From assembly GCA_038062935.1 (NCBI GenBank), contig JBBTWG010000055.1:1-15297 (forward strand): a DNA stretch of 15,297 nt. The letters run 5' to 3'. Below, piece by piece: positions 6,783 through 12,591 of the stretch. This DNA comes from JBBTWG01 sp038062935 (GTDB lineage: Bacteria; Patescibacteriota; Gracilibacteria; UBA1369; UBA12463). Under the pieces are notes generated by a model. It was not told the DNA's origin, searched no databases, and was given only the letters and a program-made list of their open reading frames with translations. The stretch's first letter is position 1, and the number at the start of each line of letters is the position of its first letter. The translations under genes were made by a program, and so were the position numbers.

Positions 6783-7441
6783 ACAGAAAATCCTTTCACG
6801 AGATCGTTCAAAACTGCTTTTGGATCCTGAGCTTTTGTCACACCAGACGCCAGCAAAACTCCACACGCCCCCAATCGCAAGCATGTCGCAACATCAATAC
6901 CATTTTTCACCCCCGCACCCACCAACAATCGTGACGGCGGCAAAGCAGCAACAGCTTCCTGGATCAATGCAGGTCGAGCCGTAGAAACAGAGACATCTCC
7001 ACCAATCAACTCAGGAGGCTCCAAAGCAATCAAATCAGGCTCAAAAGACAGAATAACTTTCGCTCGATCGATTGATTCAGCACATACAATAGTAAAAAGA
7101 TCAGCTTCCCGACACTTTACAAGGGTCAAACGTAATTGCTCGTCCGTCAAACGATGCTCAGCATGATTCAATAAAGTTCCAAAAGCTCCAGCAGCTTTCG
7201 CAGCTTTGGGAGCAATAAAACCAGTAAAAGCACCATAATCACACGCATCCACATGCTGAACAAAAACAGGAAGAGAAACACTGGAAGCAACTCGCTGAAC
7301 GTCCAAAGCTGAAACACAGACCGCGAGAGAAGCACCGTGCTCACGAGCGACCTCATCATGCAGCTTTGCCAAAGCAAGTGCAGCTTCACCTGAAGCGGAC
7401 TCATACAACTTGAAATTGACAACAATGAGAGGAAACTTCAT
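6779..7441 (-). CDS. tpiA: Triosephosphate isomerase, archaeal type
   Basis: The enzyme interconverts dihydroxyacetone phosphate and glyceraldehyde 3-phosphate in glycolysis and gluconeogenesis. The 220-residue length and the motifs match the short archaeal form rather than the roughly 250-residue bacterial one: FPLIVVNFKLYESASG with N9 and K11, the catalytic histidine H93 in LLNHAEHR, the catalytic glutamate E141 in ALEPPELIGG, and the phosphate-binding LVGAGVKNGIDV and GVLLASGV. The start is ATG 7441, because the upstream in-frame extension (MSSFCIQFF...) has no counterpart in the family and runs through the promoter region. It is first in the five-gene minus-strand operon, and its TGA stop overlaps the next ATG. 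The family call is firm; archaeal origin is inferred from sequence type. Confidence 0.94.
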   Translation of the reverse strand: MKFPLIVVNFKLYESASGEAALALAKLHDEVAREHGASLAVCVSALDVQRVASSVSLPVFVQHVDACDYGAFTGFIAPKAAKAAGAFGTLLNHAEHRLTDEQLRLTLVKCREADLFTIVCAESIDRAKVILSFEPDLIALEPPELIGGDVSVSTARPALIQEAVAALPPSRLLVGAGVKNGIDVATCLRLGACGVLLASGVTKAQDPKAVLNDLVKGFSV

Positions 7442-7463
7442 ACAACAGAAGTGTATCTGAAGC

Positions 7464-7469
7464 AGTATA
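7464..7469 (-). promoter_or_regulatory. Putative -10 box for the tpiA operon (TATACT)
   Basis: On the minus strand TATACT lies 22 nt before the tpiA ATG. A TTGTCA (7490-7495) is 20 nt further upstream, which is too long for a good -35. It overlaps the TTGACA of the divergent lipoprotein gene, so the two promoters may compete. This would drive all five genes down to 2196. Confidence 0.4.
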
Positions 7470-7488
7470 AAAAATTGAATACAAAAAC

Positions 7489-7514
7489 TTGACAAAAAAT
7501 CATTTTGCTATAAT
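7489..7514 (+). promoter_or_regulatory. Extended -10 promoter for the lipoprotein gene
   Basis: TTGACA (7489-7494) matches the consensus -35 but is only 14 nt from TATAAT (7509-7514). The -10 is preceded by TG and one base (TGCTATAAT), the extended form that can work without a proper -35. The predicted start is about 7521, giving a leader of about 33 nt before ATG 7555. The identical 9-mer TGCTATAAT precedes holA and the gene at 11888. Confidence 0.6.
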
Positions 7515-7554
7515 GTAAGAACCTTCACTATATATTTTCATCACACAAAACTCT

Positions 7555-8244
7555 ATGAACTCAGGAAACAAAATATCGATATTGGGCGCGGGAATGATCG
7601 CTACAGCACTCGGCGGTTGCCAATTGGATATTCACGTAAAAGACGAGCGAGGGACAAGTGAAAAGAGAAGCAAATATAGTGGGGACCAAGATGATAAAAA
7701 TGAGAGAGGAAATGAGGAAGCAATTAATGAATTAGAGGAAGCACACAGGGAAATGTTGAAAGTTGCCGTGAAAAGCATCGCAGACAACAACATTTGTGCA
7801 CCAGGTTCAGGTTGCGACCTCCTGAGAAAGAACGATGGATTGAGCGCAACAAACAGAGGATTAGTAGAACAAAACGGTAGGCTCGAGTCTCAAGTTGAAC
7901 AACAAATACGAAGTCTCCGATATCTCGAAGGCAACATTGACGGCTTGAAGCAGGCACTTGCAATAGCATTGGCAGACAAAGAAAGACTCATGAAAGAATT
8001 AGAAGAATGCCGAAGAAACTGCAAAGAAAGATGTGAAGACGAAGACGAAACACCAAACGGACAACAAAGAAGGAGAATAAAAATCCAAATAAAAGAAACA
8101 GAACAGGAAATCGGCATCATCGAAGAAATGATGAAGGCACCCGCAGCCATCGTAAAAATCCGATCAGGAGAAACCGGAAGACCAGTAGAAGGACAATTCA
8201 GACCACTTCCAAATTGTGGCGGAGAAATATGTGAGAAATTCTAA
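7555..8244 (+). CDS. Predicted cysteine-rich coiled-coil lipoprotein, unknown function
   Basis: I do not recognise this 229-residue protein. The N-terminus (MNSGNKISILGAGMIATALGGC) is a short hydrophobic signal ending in a lipobox-like LGGC with C22 as the lipid-modified residue, so it is probably anchored to the outer face of the membrane. A charged linker (residues 25-65) is followed by a long helical, coiled-coil-like stretch (about 100-160 and again 170-195). Seven further cysteines form close groups: C81/C87, C152/C156/C160 (evenly four apart) and C221/C226. In an exported protein these could form disulfides or bind metal. The gene stands alone, with its own extended -10 promoter and a strong terminator, unlike its operon-packed neighbours. 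No Shine-Dalgarno sequence is visible. Lipoprotein status is probable; function is unknown. Confidence 0.75.
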   Translation: MNSGNKISILGAGMIATALGGCQLDIHVKDERGTSEKRSKYSGDQDDKNERGNEEAINELEEAHREMLKVAVKSIADNNICAPGSGCDLLRKNDGLSATNRGLVEQNGRLESQVEQQIRSLRYLEGNIDGLKQALAIALADKERLMKELEECRRNCKERCEDEDETPNGQQRRRIKIQIKETEQEIGIIEEMMKAPAAIVKIRSGETGRPVEGQFRPLPNCGGEICEKF

Positions 8245-8260
8245 CAAGGATATGATATCT

Positions 8261-8287
8261 AAAACCCCGCCACGGCGGGGTTTTTTT
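8261..8287 (+). terminator. Rho-independent terminator after the lipoprotein gene
   Basis: CCCCGC (8265-8270) pairs with GCGGGG (8275-8280) around the tetraloop CACG, followed by seven T residues (8281-8287). Four upstream A residues can extend the stem. It begins 16 nt after the lipoprotein stop and ends just before the holA promoter. It is the only convincing intrinsic terminator I see in the window. Confidence 0.93.
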
Positions 8288-8310
8288 GAGCCTGCTTTTT
8301 CGCAGAGATT

Positions 8311-8319
8311 TGCTATAAT
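8311..8319 (+). promoter_or_regulatory. Extended -10 promoter for holA
   Basis: TGCTATAAT ends 10 nt before ATG 8330, so the mRNA would have at most a few untranslated bases. No good -35 is present at 16-18 nt; the region upstream is the lipoprotein terminator. The close spacing and the exact repeat of the 9-mer support the call. Confidence 0.6.
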
Positions 8320-8329
8320 CAAGCCGCAC

Positions 8330-9316
8330 ATGCTCAAAAACGTCTTTTTGTTCTACGGGGAAAACACTTTCGGACTCCAGCAGGAGATCAAACGCTGGCA
8401 GGAGGAATTTGAAAAAAAATACGGAGATCTCAATATTGAAATCATCGAAAACGAAGAAACCGCAGAGCGTATCACCGCGAGCCTCGAAAGTAGCCCTTTT
8501 CTCTCAGAGAAGAGGCTTATCATTGTGAAAAATTTCATGGAAAACGCCGATGCAAAAGAGCAGGAAAAGCTTGGCAAAAGACTGGAGAAAATTGCAGACA
8601 CAACCGTCGCGGTTTTCTACGAAGAAAAAGGCCCAGACAAAAGAACATCACTCTACAGAAAATTCAAAGAAAACACACAGCTCAAAGAATTCACGCTTCC
8701 GACTCCCCTGCAAATCGATCAATTTCTGAAAACGCAAGTCATCAAAAGAAATCTCCGTATCCAGCCAAAAGAAATAAAATTCCTCCTCGATCGCGTAGGA
8801 CCAGATCTCTGGACGCTCGACAACGAAATTCAAAAACTCTCGAGCTACTGCAAAAATCGAGCTGCCACAGAGCAAGACATCGAAGCACTTTGCAAAGAAA
8901 ATATCAGCACATCCGTATTCAAAATGACAGATGCTCTCAGCGAAAAAAATGCGAAACGCGCCATCGAACTTCTCCACATTCTCGCAGAAAACGGTGAAGA
9001 AACGCTCATGATTTTCGCCATGATTGTGCGACATTTCCGTATGCTCCTACTCCTCTCCGATTTGAAAAAAAATGCGACTCCAGAGAGAGACCTCTTCAAT
9101 GAAATGAAAAAATATGATGCCAAAATGCATCCATACGCCGTCCAAATCGCCACAAGACAAGCAAAAAATTTTACGCACGAAGCACTCAAAAATGCCTACG
9201 ACACGCTCGCAGACCTAGACATAAAATTCAAAAACGGAGACATCCAGGAAACCGAAGGAGACCGCAATCAATCCATGATGGCACTCGAACGGTTCATTCT
9301 CAATCACAGTCGATAA
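8330..9316 (+). CDS. holA: DNA polymerase III delta subunit HolA
   Basis: HolA is the clamp-loader subunit that opens the beta sliding clamp. The 328-residue protein has the family layout: an N-terminal Rossmann/AAA-like region beginning MLKNVFLFYGENTFGLQQEI, the clamp-contacting stretch around LESSPFLSEKRLIIVKNF, a middle domain with LLDRVGPDLWTLDNEIQKLS, and a C-terminal helical collar (SVFKMTDALSEKNAKRAIEL, IVRHFRMLLLLSDL, LADLDIKFKNGD). As usual for delta, no Walker lysine motif is present. The start is ATG 8330, because MLKNVFLFYGE is the usual family beginning. The in-frame extension back to 8216 would run through the terminator and promoter. The TrmB-family gene follows 13 nt downstream. 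The identification is firm. Confidence 0.93.
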   Translation: MLKNVFLFYGENTFGLQQEIKRWQEEFEKKYGDLNIEIIENEETAERITASLESSPFLSEKRLIIVKNFMENADAKEQEKLGKRLEKIADTTVAVFYEEKGPDKRTSLYRKFKENTQLKEFTLPTPLQIDQFLKTQVIKRNLRIQPKEIKFLLDRVGPDLWTLDNEIQKLSSYCKNRAATEQDIEALCKENISTSVFKMTDALSEKNAKRAIELLHILAENGEETLMIFAMIVRHFRMLLLLSDLKKNATPERDLFNEMKKYDAKMHPYAVQIATRQAKNFTHEALKNAYDTLADLDIKFKNGDIQETEGDRNQSMMALERFILNHSR

Positions 9317-9329
9317 AATCATCATCACA

Positions 9330-10070
9330 ATGCTCTCAAAACACGTCGGAAAAATCTTGAAAAATCTCGGCATGAGCGACAAAGAAGCACAGATATACAT
9401 TGCATGCCTCTCACTCGGAAGCAGCGTCGTCGCAAAAATATCGAAACGTGCACAAATCAATCGCATCACCTGCTACGACATTCTCGAAAAACTCGTCCAA
9501 AAAGGCTACGTCAATTTCCTGAACAAAAAAAACATACGATATTTCAGTGCCACAGATCCGGAAATCATAGGAAGAGAAGCCCTTCGTCACGCCAACGAGT
9601 TCAAAGAAATTCTCCCAGATTTACATCGTCTCAAAAGTGGAAATGTTCATCCACACATTCAATATTTTGAGGGCGTCGAAGGCATAAAAGCAATTTACAG
9701 CGACACGCTCACGAGCAAAACAGAGATTCTCAACTACGCCAACTCACAGGAAATTCGGAGTTTCTGGCCAGAATATGACAAAGAATATGTCGAAAAAAGA
9801 GCCAAGAAAAAAATCTATCTCCGCGGCATCGCACCATCAGACGAATGGGGTCAGCACGTACAAGAAGAAAGCAGAAAATATTTCCGCGAAATCCGTCTAA
9901 TTCCAAAAGAAAAATATAATTTCACAAACGAAATCAACATCTACGAAAACAAAATTGCGATCTGTTCTTTTGGCAACGAACTCATCGGCATGATCATCGA
10001 AAGCAGTGAAATCGCAAATACACAAAGAGCTATCTTTTTGATGGCGTGGGAGTTCGCAAAAAAGCAATAG
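9330..10070 (+). CDS. TrmB-family transcriptional regulator
   Basis: TrmB-like regulators are winged-helix DNA-binding proteins, best known from archaea, where several control sugar uptake and glycolysis. The 246-residue protein starts with KHVGKILKNLGMSDKEAQIY, the usual TrmB beginning. The recognition region SSVVAKISKRAQINRITCYD and LEKLVQKGYV follow, and the wing ends at about residue 75. A linker helix (about 78-100) leads to a C-terminal sensor-like domain (105-246; EGVEGIKAIYSDTL, INIYENKIAICSFGNELIGM). No sugar-binding residues can be assigned by eye. It follows holA by 13 nt and ends 1 nt from the convergent gatA. Targets are unknown. An archaeal-type glycolytic gene (tpiA) lies in the same window, but a regulatory link would be speculation. 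Confidence 0.85.
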   Translation: MLSKHVGKILKNLGMSDKEAQIYIACLSLGSSVVAKISKRAQINRITCYDILEKLVQKGYVNFLNKKNIRYFSATDPEIIGREALRHANEFKEILPDLHRLKSGNVHPHIQYFEGVEGIKAIYSDTLTSKTEILNYANSQEIRSFWPEYDKEYVEKRAKKKIYLRGIAPSDEWGQHVQEESRKYFREIRLIPKEKYNFTNEINIYENKIAICSFGNELIGMIIESSEIANTQRAIFLMAWEFAKKQ

Positions 10071-10071
10071 A

Positions 10072-11538
10072 TTACAGTTTCGGTTTACTATTCCTCCATG
10101 AGGTCTGCTGCTCATACGCACTAGCCACTTGGAAGAGAAGTGGTTCGGCAAACTGTGAACCAAGCAATTGCATCCCTACCGGAAGCCCAGATTTCGTAAA
10201 TCCACATGGAACAGAAAGTCCTGGAATACCAGCCATACTTGAAGGAATCGTGAGAGCATCCGCCAAATACATCGCCAACGGATCATTGGCCTTTTCCCCA
10301 ATGCCCCAGGCAGGAAAGGGCGAAACGGGTGTCAGCAAAACATCAAAATTTTGAAAAGCATTATCAAAATCCTGGCGAATCAAAGTCCGAACTTTCTGGG
10401 CTTTCGAGTAAAAAGCGTCAAAATATCCAGCCGAGAGAACGTACGTTCCGATCATAATGCGACGCTTGATCTCATCACCAAATCCTCCACCACGAACATG
10501 GTAATACATATCCTGCAGAGATTCTCCGATATCTTTCGGGATACTTCCATAACGAATCCCATCGAAACGCGCCAAATTCGTAGAAAGTTCTGCCGGCATA
10601 ATAATATAATAAATCGCAACACCATATTTCGTCATTGGTAAGCTCATTTCAGAGACCTGCGCGCCCATTTTTCGATACACATCTGCAGCGTCCATAAGAA
10701 TTTTCTGCACCTCTGGATCCACGCCATCAGTGAAATACTCTTTCGGAAGACCAATTCGCAGCCCCTTCACACCTTTTGCTAAATTTTTCGTATAATCCGG
10801 AACTTCCACCAAAGGCGTTGTGGAATCTCGCTCATCATGACCTGCAATTTGTTGCAAAACCATCGCAGAATCTTCGACCGTTTTCGAAAAAGCTCCAATC
10901 GTATCCAAACTCGAAGCCATCGCAATCACACCGCTGCGAGAAACTCGACCATACGTCACTTTCAGGCCCACCACTGAACACAAACTTGCAGGCAAACGAA
11001 TCGATCCACCAGTGTCTGTTCCAAGAGTAAAAGCCGCCATATCCGCAGCCACCGCAGCCGCAGAACCTCCACTACTTCCGCCAGCAACTTTTTCCAAATT
11101 CCAAGGATTCTTCGTCACTCCAAAACACGAATGTTCTGACGAACCACCACACGCAAATTCATCCAAATTAGTTTTTCCGAGAAAGACAGAACCAGCATCA
11201 CGAAGCATCGAAACGGTTGTTGCATCATACGGAGGAACAAAATTTGCAAGAATTTTCGAACATGCCGTCGTACGAGCACCTTTGGTAGAAAAAATATCTT
11301 TAAGTCCACACGGCACACCATCGAGGACAGAAAGCCTCCGCCCAGTAGCGATACGAACATCCGCCTCAGCAGCCATAGAAAGAGCCTCTTCTTCCATCGT
11401 GAGCACATACGCATTGAGCGGCGCATTATGCGCACGCATCTGTTCAAGTGTCGCCTGCGTAACTTCTGTTGCGGAAAATTTCTTGGCATCAAATCCGTCA
11501 GAAAGTTCCCGAATCGTAAGGTGAGCGAGAGAAGACAT
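10072..11538 (-). CDS. gatA: Glutamyl/aspartyl-tRNA(Gln/Asn) amidotransferase subunit A
   Basis: GatA is the glutaminase of the GatCAB complex, which converts Glu-tRNA(Gln) and Asp-tRNA(Asn) to Gln- and Asn-tRNA. The 488 residues carry the amidase signature with a Ser-cisSer-Lys triad that I assign as K80 (VPCGLKD), S155 (GGSSGGSAAA) and S179 (TDTGGSIRLPA). The spacing of 75 and 24 residues is that of characterised GatA proteins. LDTIGAFSKTVEDSA and the C-terminal SMAGIPGLSVPCGF stretch also fit. The start is ATG 11538 (MSSLAHLTIREL), 13 nt after the gatC stop; an in-frame TTG at 11562 would overlap gatC and adds residues not typical of the family. gatB is not in the window. The gene ends 1 nt from the TrmB-family gene. 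Confidence 0.96.
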   Translation of the reverse strand: MSSLAHLTIRELSDGFDAKKFSATEVTQATLEQMRAHNAPLNAYVLTMEEEALSMAAEADVRIATGRRLSVLDGVPCGLKDIFSTKGARTTACSKILANFVPPYDATTVSMLRDAGSVFLGKTNLDEFACGGSSEHSCFGVTKNPWNLEKVAGGSSGGSAAAVAADMAAFTLGTDTGGSIRLPASLCSVVGLKVTYGRVSRSGVIAMASSLDTIGAFSKTVEDSAMVLQQIAGHDERDSTTPLVEVPDYTKNLAKGVKGLRIGLPKEYFTDGVDPEVQKILMDAADVYRKMGAQVSEMSLPMTKYGVAIYYIIMPAELSTNLARFDGIRYGSIPKDIGESLQDMYYHVRGGGFGDEIKRRIMIGTYVLSAGYFDAFYSKAQKVRTLIRQDFDNAFQNFDVLLTPVSPFPAWGIGEKANDPLAMYLADALTIPSSMAGIPGLSVPCGFTKSGLPVGMQLLGSQFAEPLLFQVASAYEQQTSWRNSKPKL

Positions 11539-11551
11539 AAAATTTGTAAAA

Positions 11552-11845
11552 TTATTCACCAAAAACCGGTTTCACACGAATCTGATTTTGCTCAACAGGA
11601 AGCTCTGTACAGCCAAGAAGCTCTTCGCGGGAAACCCATGATTTCACTTCATCAGGACGAGTCACATTCTGAAGTCCCGTTACCTGTGAAGTTGGCAACA
11701 CGTCCTTCGTATCTACTTCATCCAGGACGCTCATATACTGAAAAATATGAGTCAGTTGCGTCGAAAATTTCTCAACCTCATCCTCACGGAGGAGAATGCG
11801 AGCGAGCTTCGCAATGTGCCGAACTTGTTCAGGAGTCAAAACCAT
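11552..11845 (-). CDS. gatC: Glutamyl/aspartyl-tRNA amidotransferase subunit C
   Basis: GatC is the small subunit that wraps around GatA and stabilises the GatCAB complex. The 97-residue protein shows the typical pattern: LTPEQVRHIAKLARILLRED at the N-terminus, a middle helix FSTQLTHIFQYMSVLDEVDT, and a C-terminal proline/valine tail (NQIRVKPVFGE) that runs along GatA. It is the first gene of a gatC-gatA unit. Its ATG is 8 nt downstream of a TATACT box, implying a leaderless transcript. The upstream neighbour diverges, with only 42 nt between the two start codons. Confidence 0.95.
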   Translation of the reverse strand: MVLTPEQVRHIAKLARILLREDEVEKFSTQLTHIFQYMSVLDEVDTKDVLPTSQVTGLQNVTRPDEVKSWVSREELLGCTELPVEQNQIRVKPVFGE

Positions 11846-11853
11846 CGAACGGC

Positions 11854-11859
11854 AGTATA
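11854..11859 (-). promoter_or_regulatory. Putative -10 box for gatC-gatA (TATACT)
   Basis: Read on the minus strand, TATACT ends 8 nt before the gatC ATG, the same arrangement as at dnaG. Transcription would begin at or next to the start codon. Only 15 bp separate it from the opposite-facing TATAAT at 11875, so any -35 contacts must overlap the other promoter. Confidence 0.5.
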
Positions 11860-11871
11860 AGGGAAACTATA

Positions 11872-11880
11872 TGCTATAAT
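11872..11880 (+). promoter_or_regulatory. Extended -10 promoter for the 11888 gene cluster
   Basis: TGCTATAAT ends 7 nt before a GTG start codon at 11888. The usual 6-8 nt from -10 to transcription start would place +1 on or beside the G of the GTG, a leaderless arrangement. It may drive the whole small-protein/ribL-like/ftsX/recO cluster. Confidence 0.6.
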
Positions 11881-11887
11881 CAACCAC

Positions 11888-12103
11888 GTGCAACAAACAA
11901 TCAAAAACTTCATCACTGTCAGCTTTATTTTGTTTGCGATCATCGGCACCGCCTACCTTTTCTCAACTCTCTTCGCCGAAAACGAAATCTATACAGGATT
12001 ATCGCAGCAAATCCAAAAGTTCACCGAACTCCCATTTTTCATAGTGACAATTCTCTATTTCGGAAGCATACTCATTGAGCCACTTGTGACTCCTAAATCC
12101 TAA
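11888..12103 (+). CDS. Small two-helix membrane protein, unknown function
   Basis: The 71-residue product has two hydrophobic segments, about residues 7-29 (FITVSFILFAIIGTAYLFST) and 48-64 (LPFFIVTILYFGSILIEPL), joined by a polar loop (ENEIYTGLSQQIQKFTE). It is probably a hairpin in the cytoplasmic membrane. I recognise no family. The start is GTG, chosen because it is 7 nt after an extended -10 box and places the first membrane helix right after a short polar N-terminus. The last four codons lie in a tandem heptad repeat that fills the spacer to the next gene. The call as a real gene rests on the promoter, the membrane pattern and the lack of any alternative in this stretch. Confidence 0.6.
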   Translation: MQQTIKNFITVSFILFAIIGTAYLFSTLFAENEIYTGLSQQIQKFTELPFFIVTILYFGSILIEPLVTPKS

Positions 12104-12126
12104 ATCCTACACCCTAATTCCTAGCC
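12092..12126 (+). repeat. Five-unit degenerate 7-bp tandem repeat (CCTAAAT type)
   Basis: Five consecutive 7-mers stay in strict phase: CCTAAAT, CCTAAAT, CCTACAC, CCTAATT and CCTAGCC. All begin CCTA. The array starts in the last codons of the small membrane protein gene, supplies its TAA stop, and ends 2 nt before the ATG of the ribL-like gene. Confidence 0.8.
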
Positions 12127-12128
12127 TC

Positions 12129-12590
12129 ATGCGCGTCATGGTTTTCGGCACTTTCGACCTCCTCCACGCAGGACACGAAAATTTTTTTGAACAAGCACGA
12201 AAGCTCGGGAAAGAAGTCGTGGTCGTGATTGCGCGAGACGAAACTGTGCAAAAAATCAAAGGAAGAAAGCCAACACATTCAGAAAAAAAACGGGCAGAAA
12301 ATCTCACGCAAAAAAAGTGGGCAGACAAAGTAGTACTCGGAGATCTCGTCGACAAATATAAAGTCATCAAAAAATTCCAACCCGATGTTATCGCACTAGG
12401 ATACGATCAATTCGCTTTTACCTTTCGGCTCGAGAAATTCATTATAGAAGAAAAAATGAAAACACGCGTCGAACGACTGAAGCCCTACAGGCCAGAAATC
12501 TACAAATCGTCCCTCATTCGCGATTCATGGCTGAGTCAAATCAAAGAAAACATCGTTGCACCTGAAGGAGTTCTCGCGCATAATAGATAA
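12129..12590 (+). CDS. Cytidylyltransferase-family protein, probable archaeal-type FAD synthetase (RibL-like)
   Basis: The 153-residue protein belongs to the HxGH nucleotidyltransferase superfamily, with VFGTFDLLHAGHENFF (H13 and H16 in the HxGH motif) at the N-terminus and SSLIR (127-131) as the probable version of the C-terminal ISSSxxR motif. Several blocks resemble archaeal RibL, which adenylates FMN to FAD: VVVVIARDETVQKIKGRKP (31-48), DKVVLGDL, and KKFQPDVIALGYDQ (81-94). The main alternative is glycerol-3-phosphate cytidylyltransferase (TagD), which shares the fold. The IARDETV-KGRKP and ALGYDQ blocks favour RibL. It follows the heptad repeat and sits 1 nt before ftsX. The riboflavin kinase domain at 5157-5555 would supply its substrate. 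The superfamily is certain; the FAD synthetase role is likely. Confidence 0.78.
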   Translation: MRVMVFGTFDLLHAGHENFFEQARKLGKEVVVVIARDETVQKIKGRKPTHSEKKRAENLTQKKWADKVVLGDLVDKYKVIKKFQPDVIALGYDQFAFTFRLEKFIIEEKMKTRVERLKPYRPEIYKSSLIRDSWLSQIKENIVAPEGVLAHNR

Positions 12591-12591
12591 G

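Noticed and set aside
8216..8329. Upstream in-frame extension of holA
   Set aside because: It would be translated through the lipoprotein terminator and the holA -10 box, and the family begins at MLKNVFLFYGE (8330).
11539..11562. TTG start for gatA eight codons upstream
   Set aside because: It would overlap the gatC stop, and the added residues are not typical of GatA. ATG 11538 fits the family.
11428..12078. 216-codon plus-strand open frame
   Set aside because: It runs antisense through gatA and gatC and then over the small membrane protein in another frame. The translation shows no coherent domain.
12092..12126. True telomere or chromosome end
   Set aside because: The array is only five degenerate units between two genes in normal operon context, with coding sequence continuing on both sides.
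12129..12590. FMN riboswitch before the RibL-like gene
   Set aside because: Only 25 nt separate it from the previous stop, and they are occupied by the heptad repeat; there is no room for the structured aptamer.
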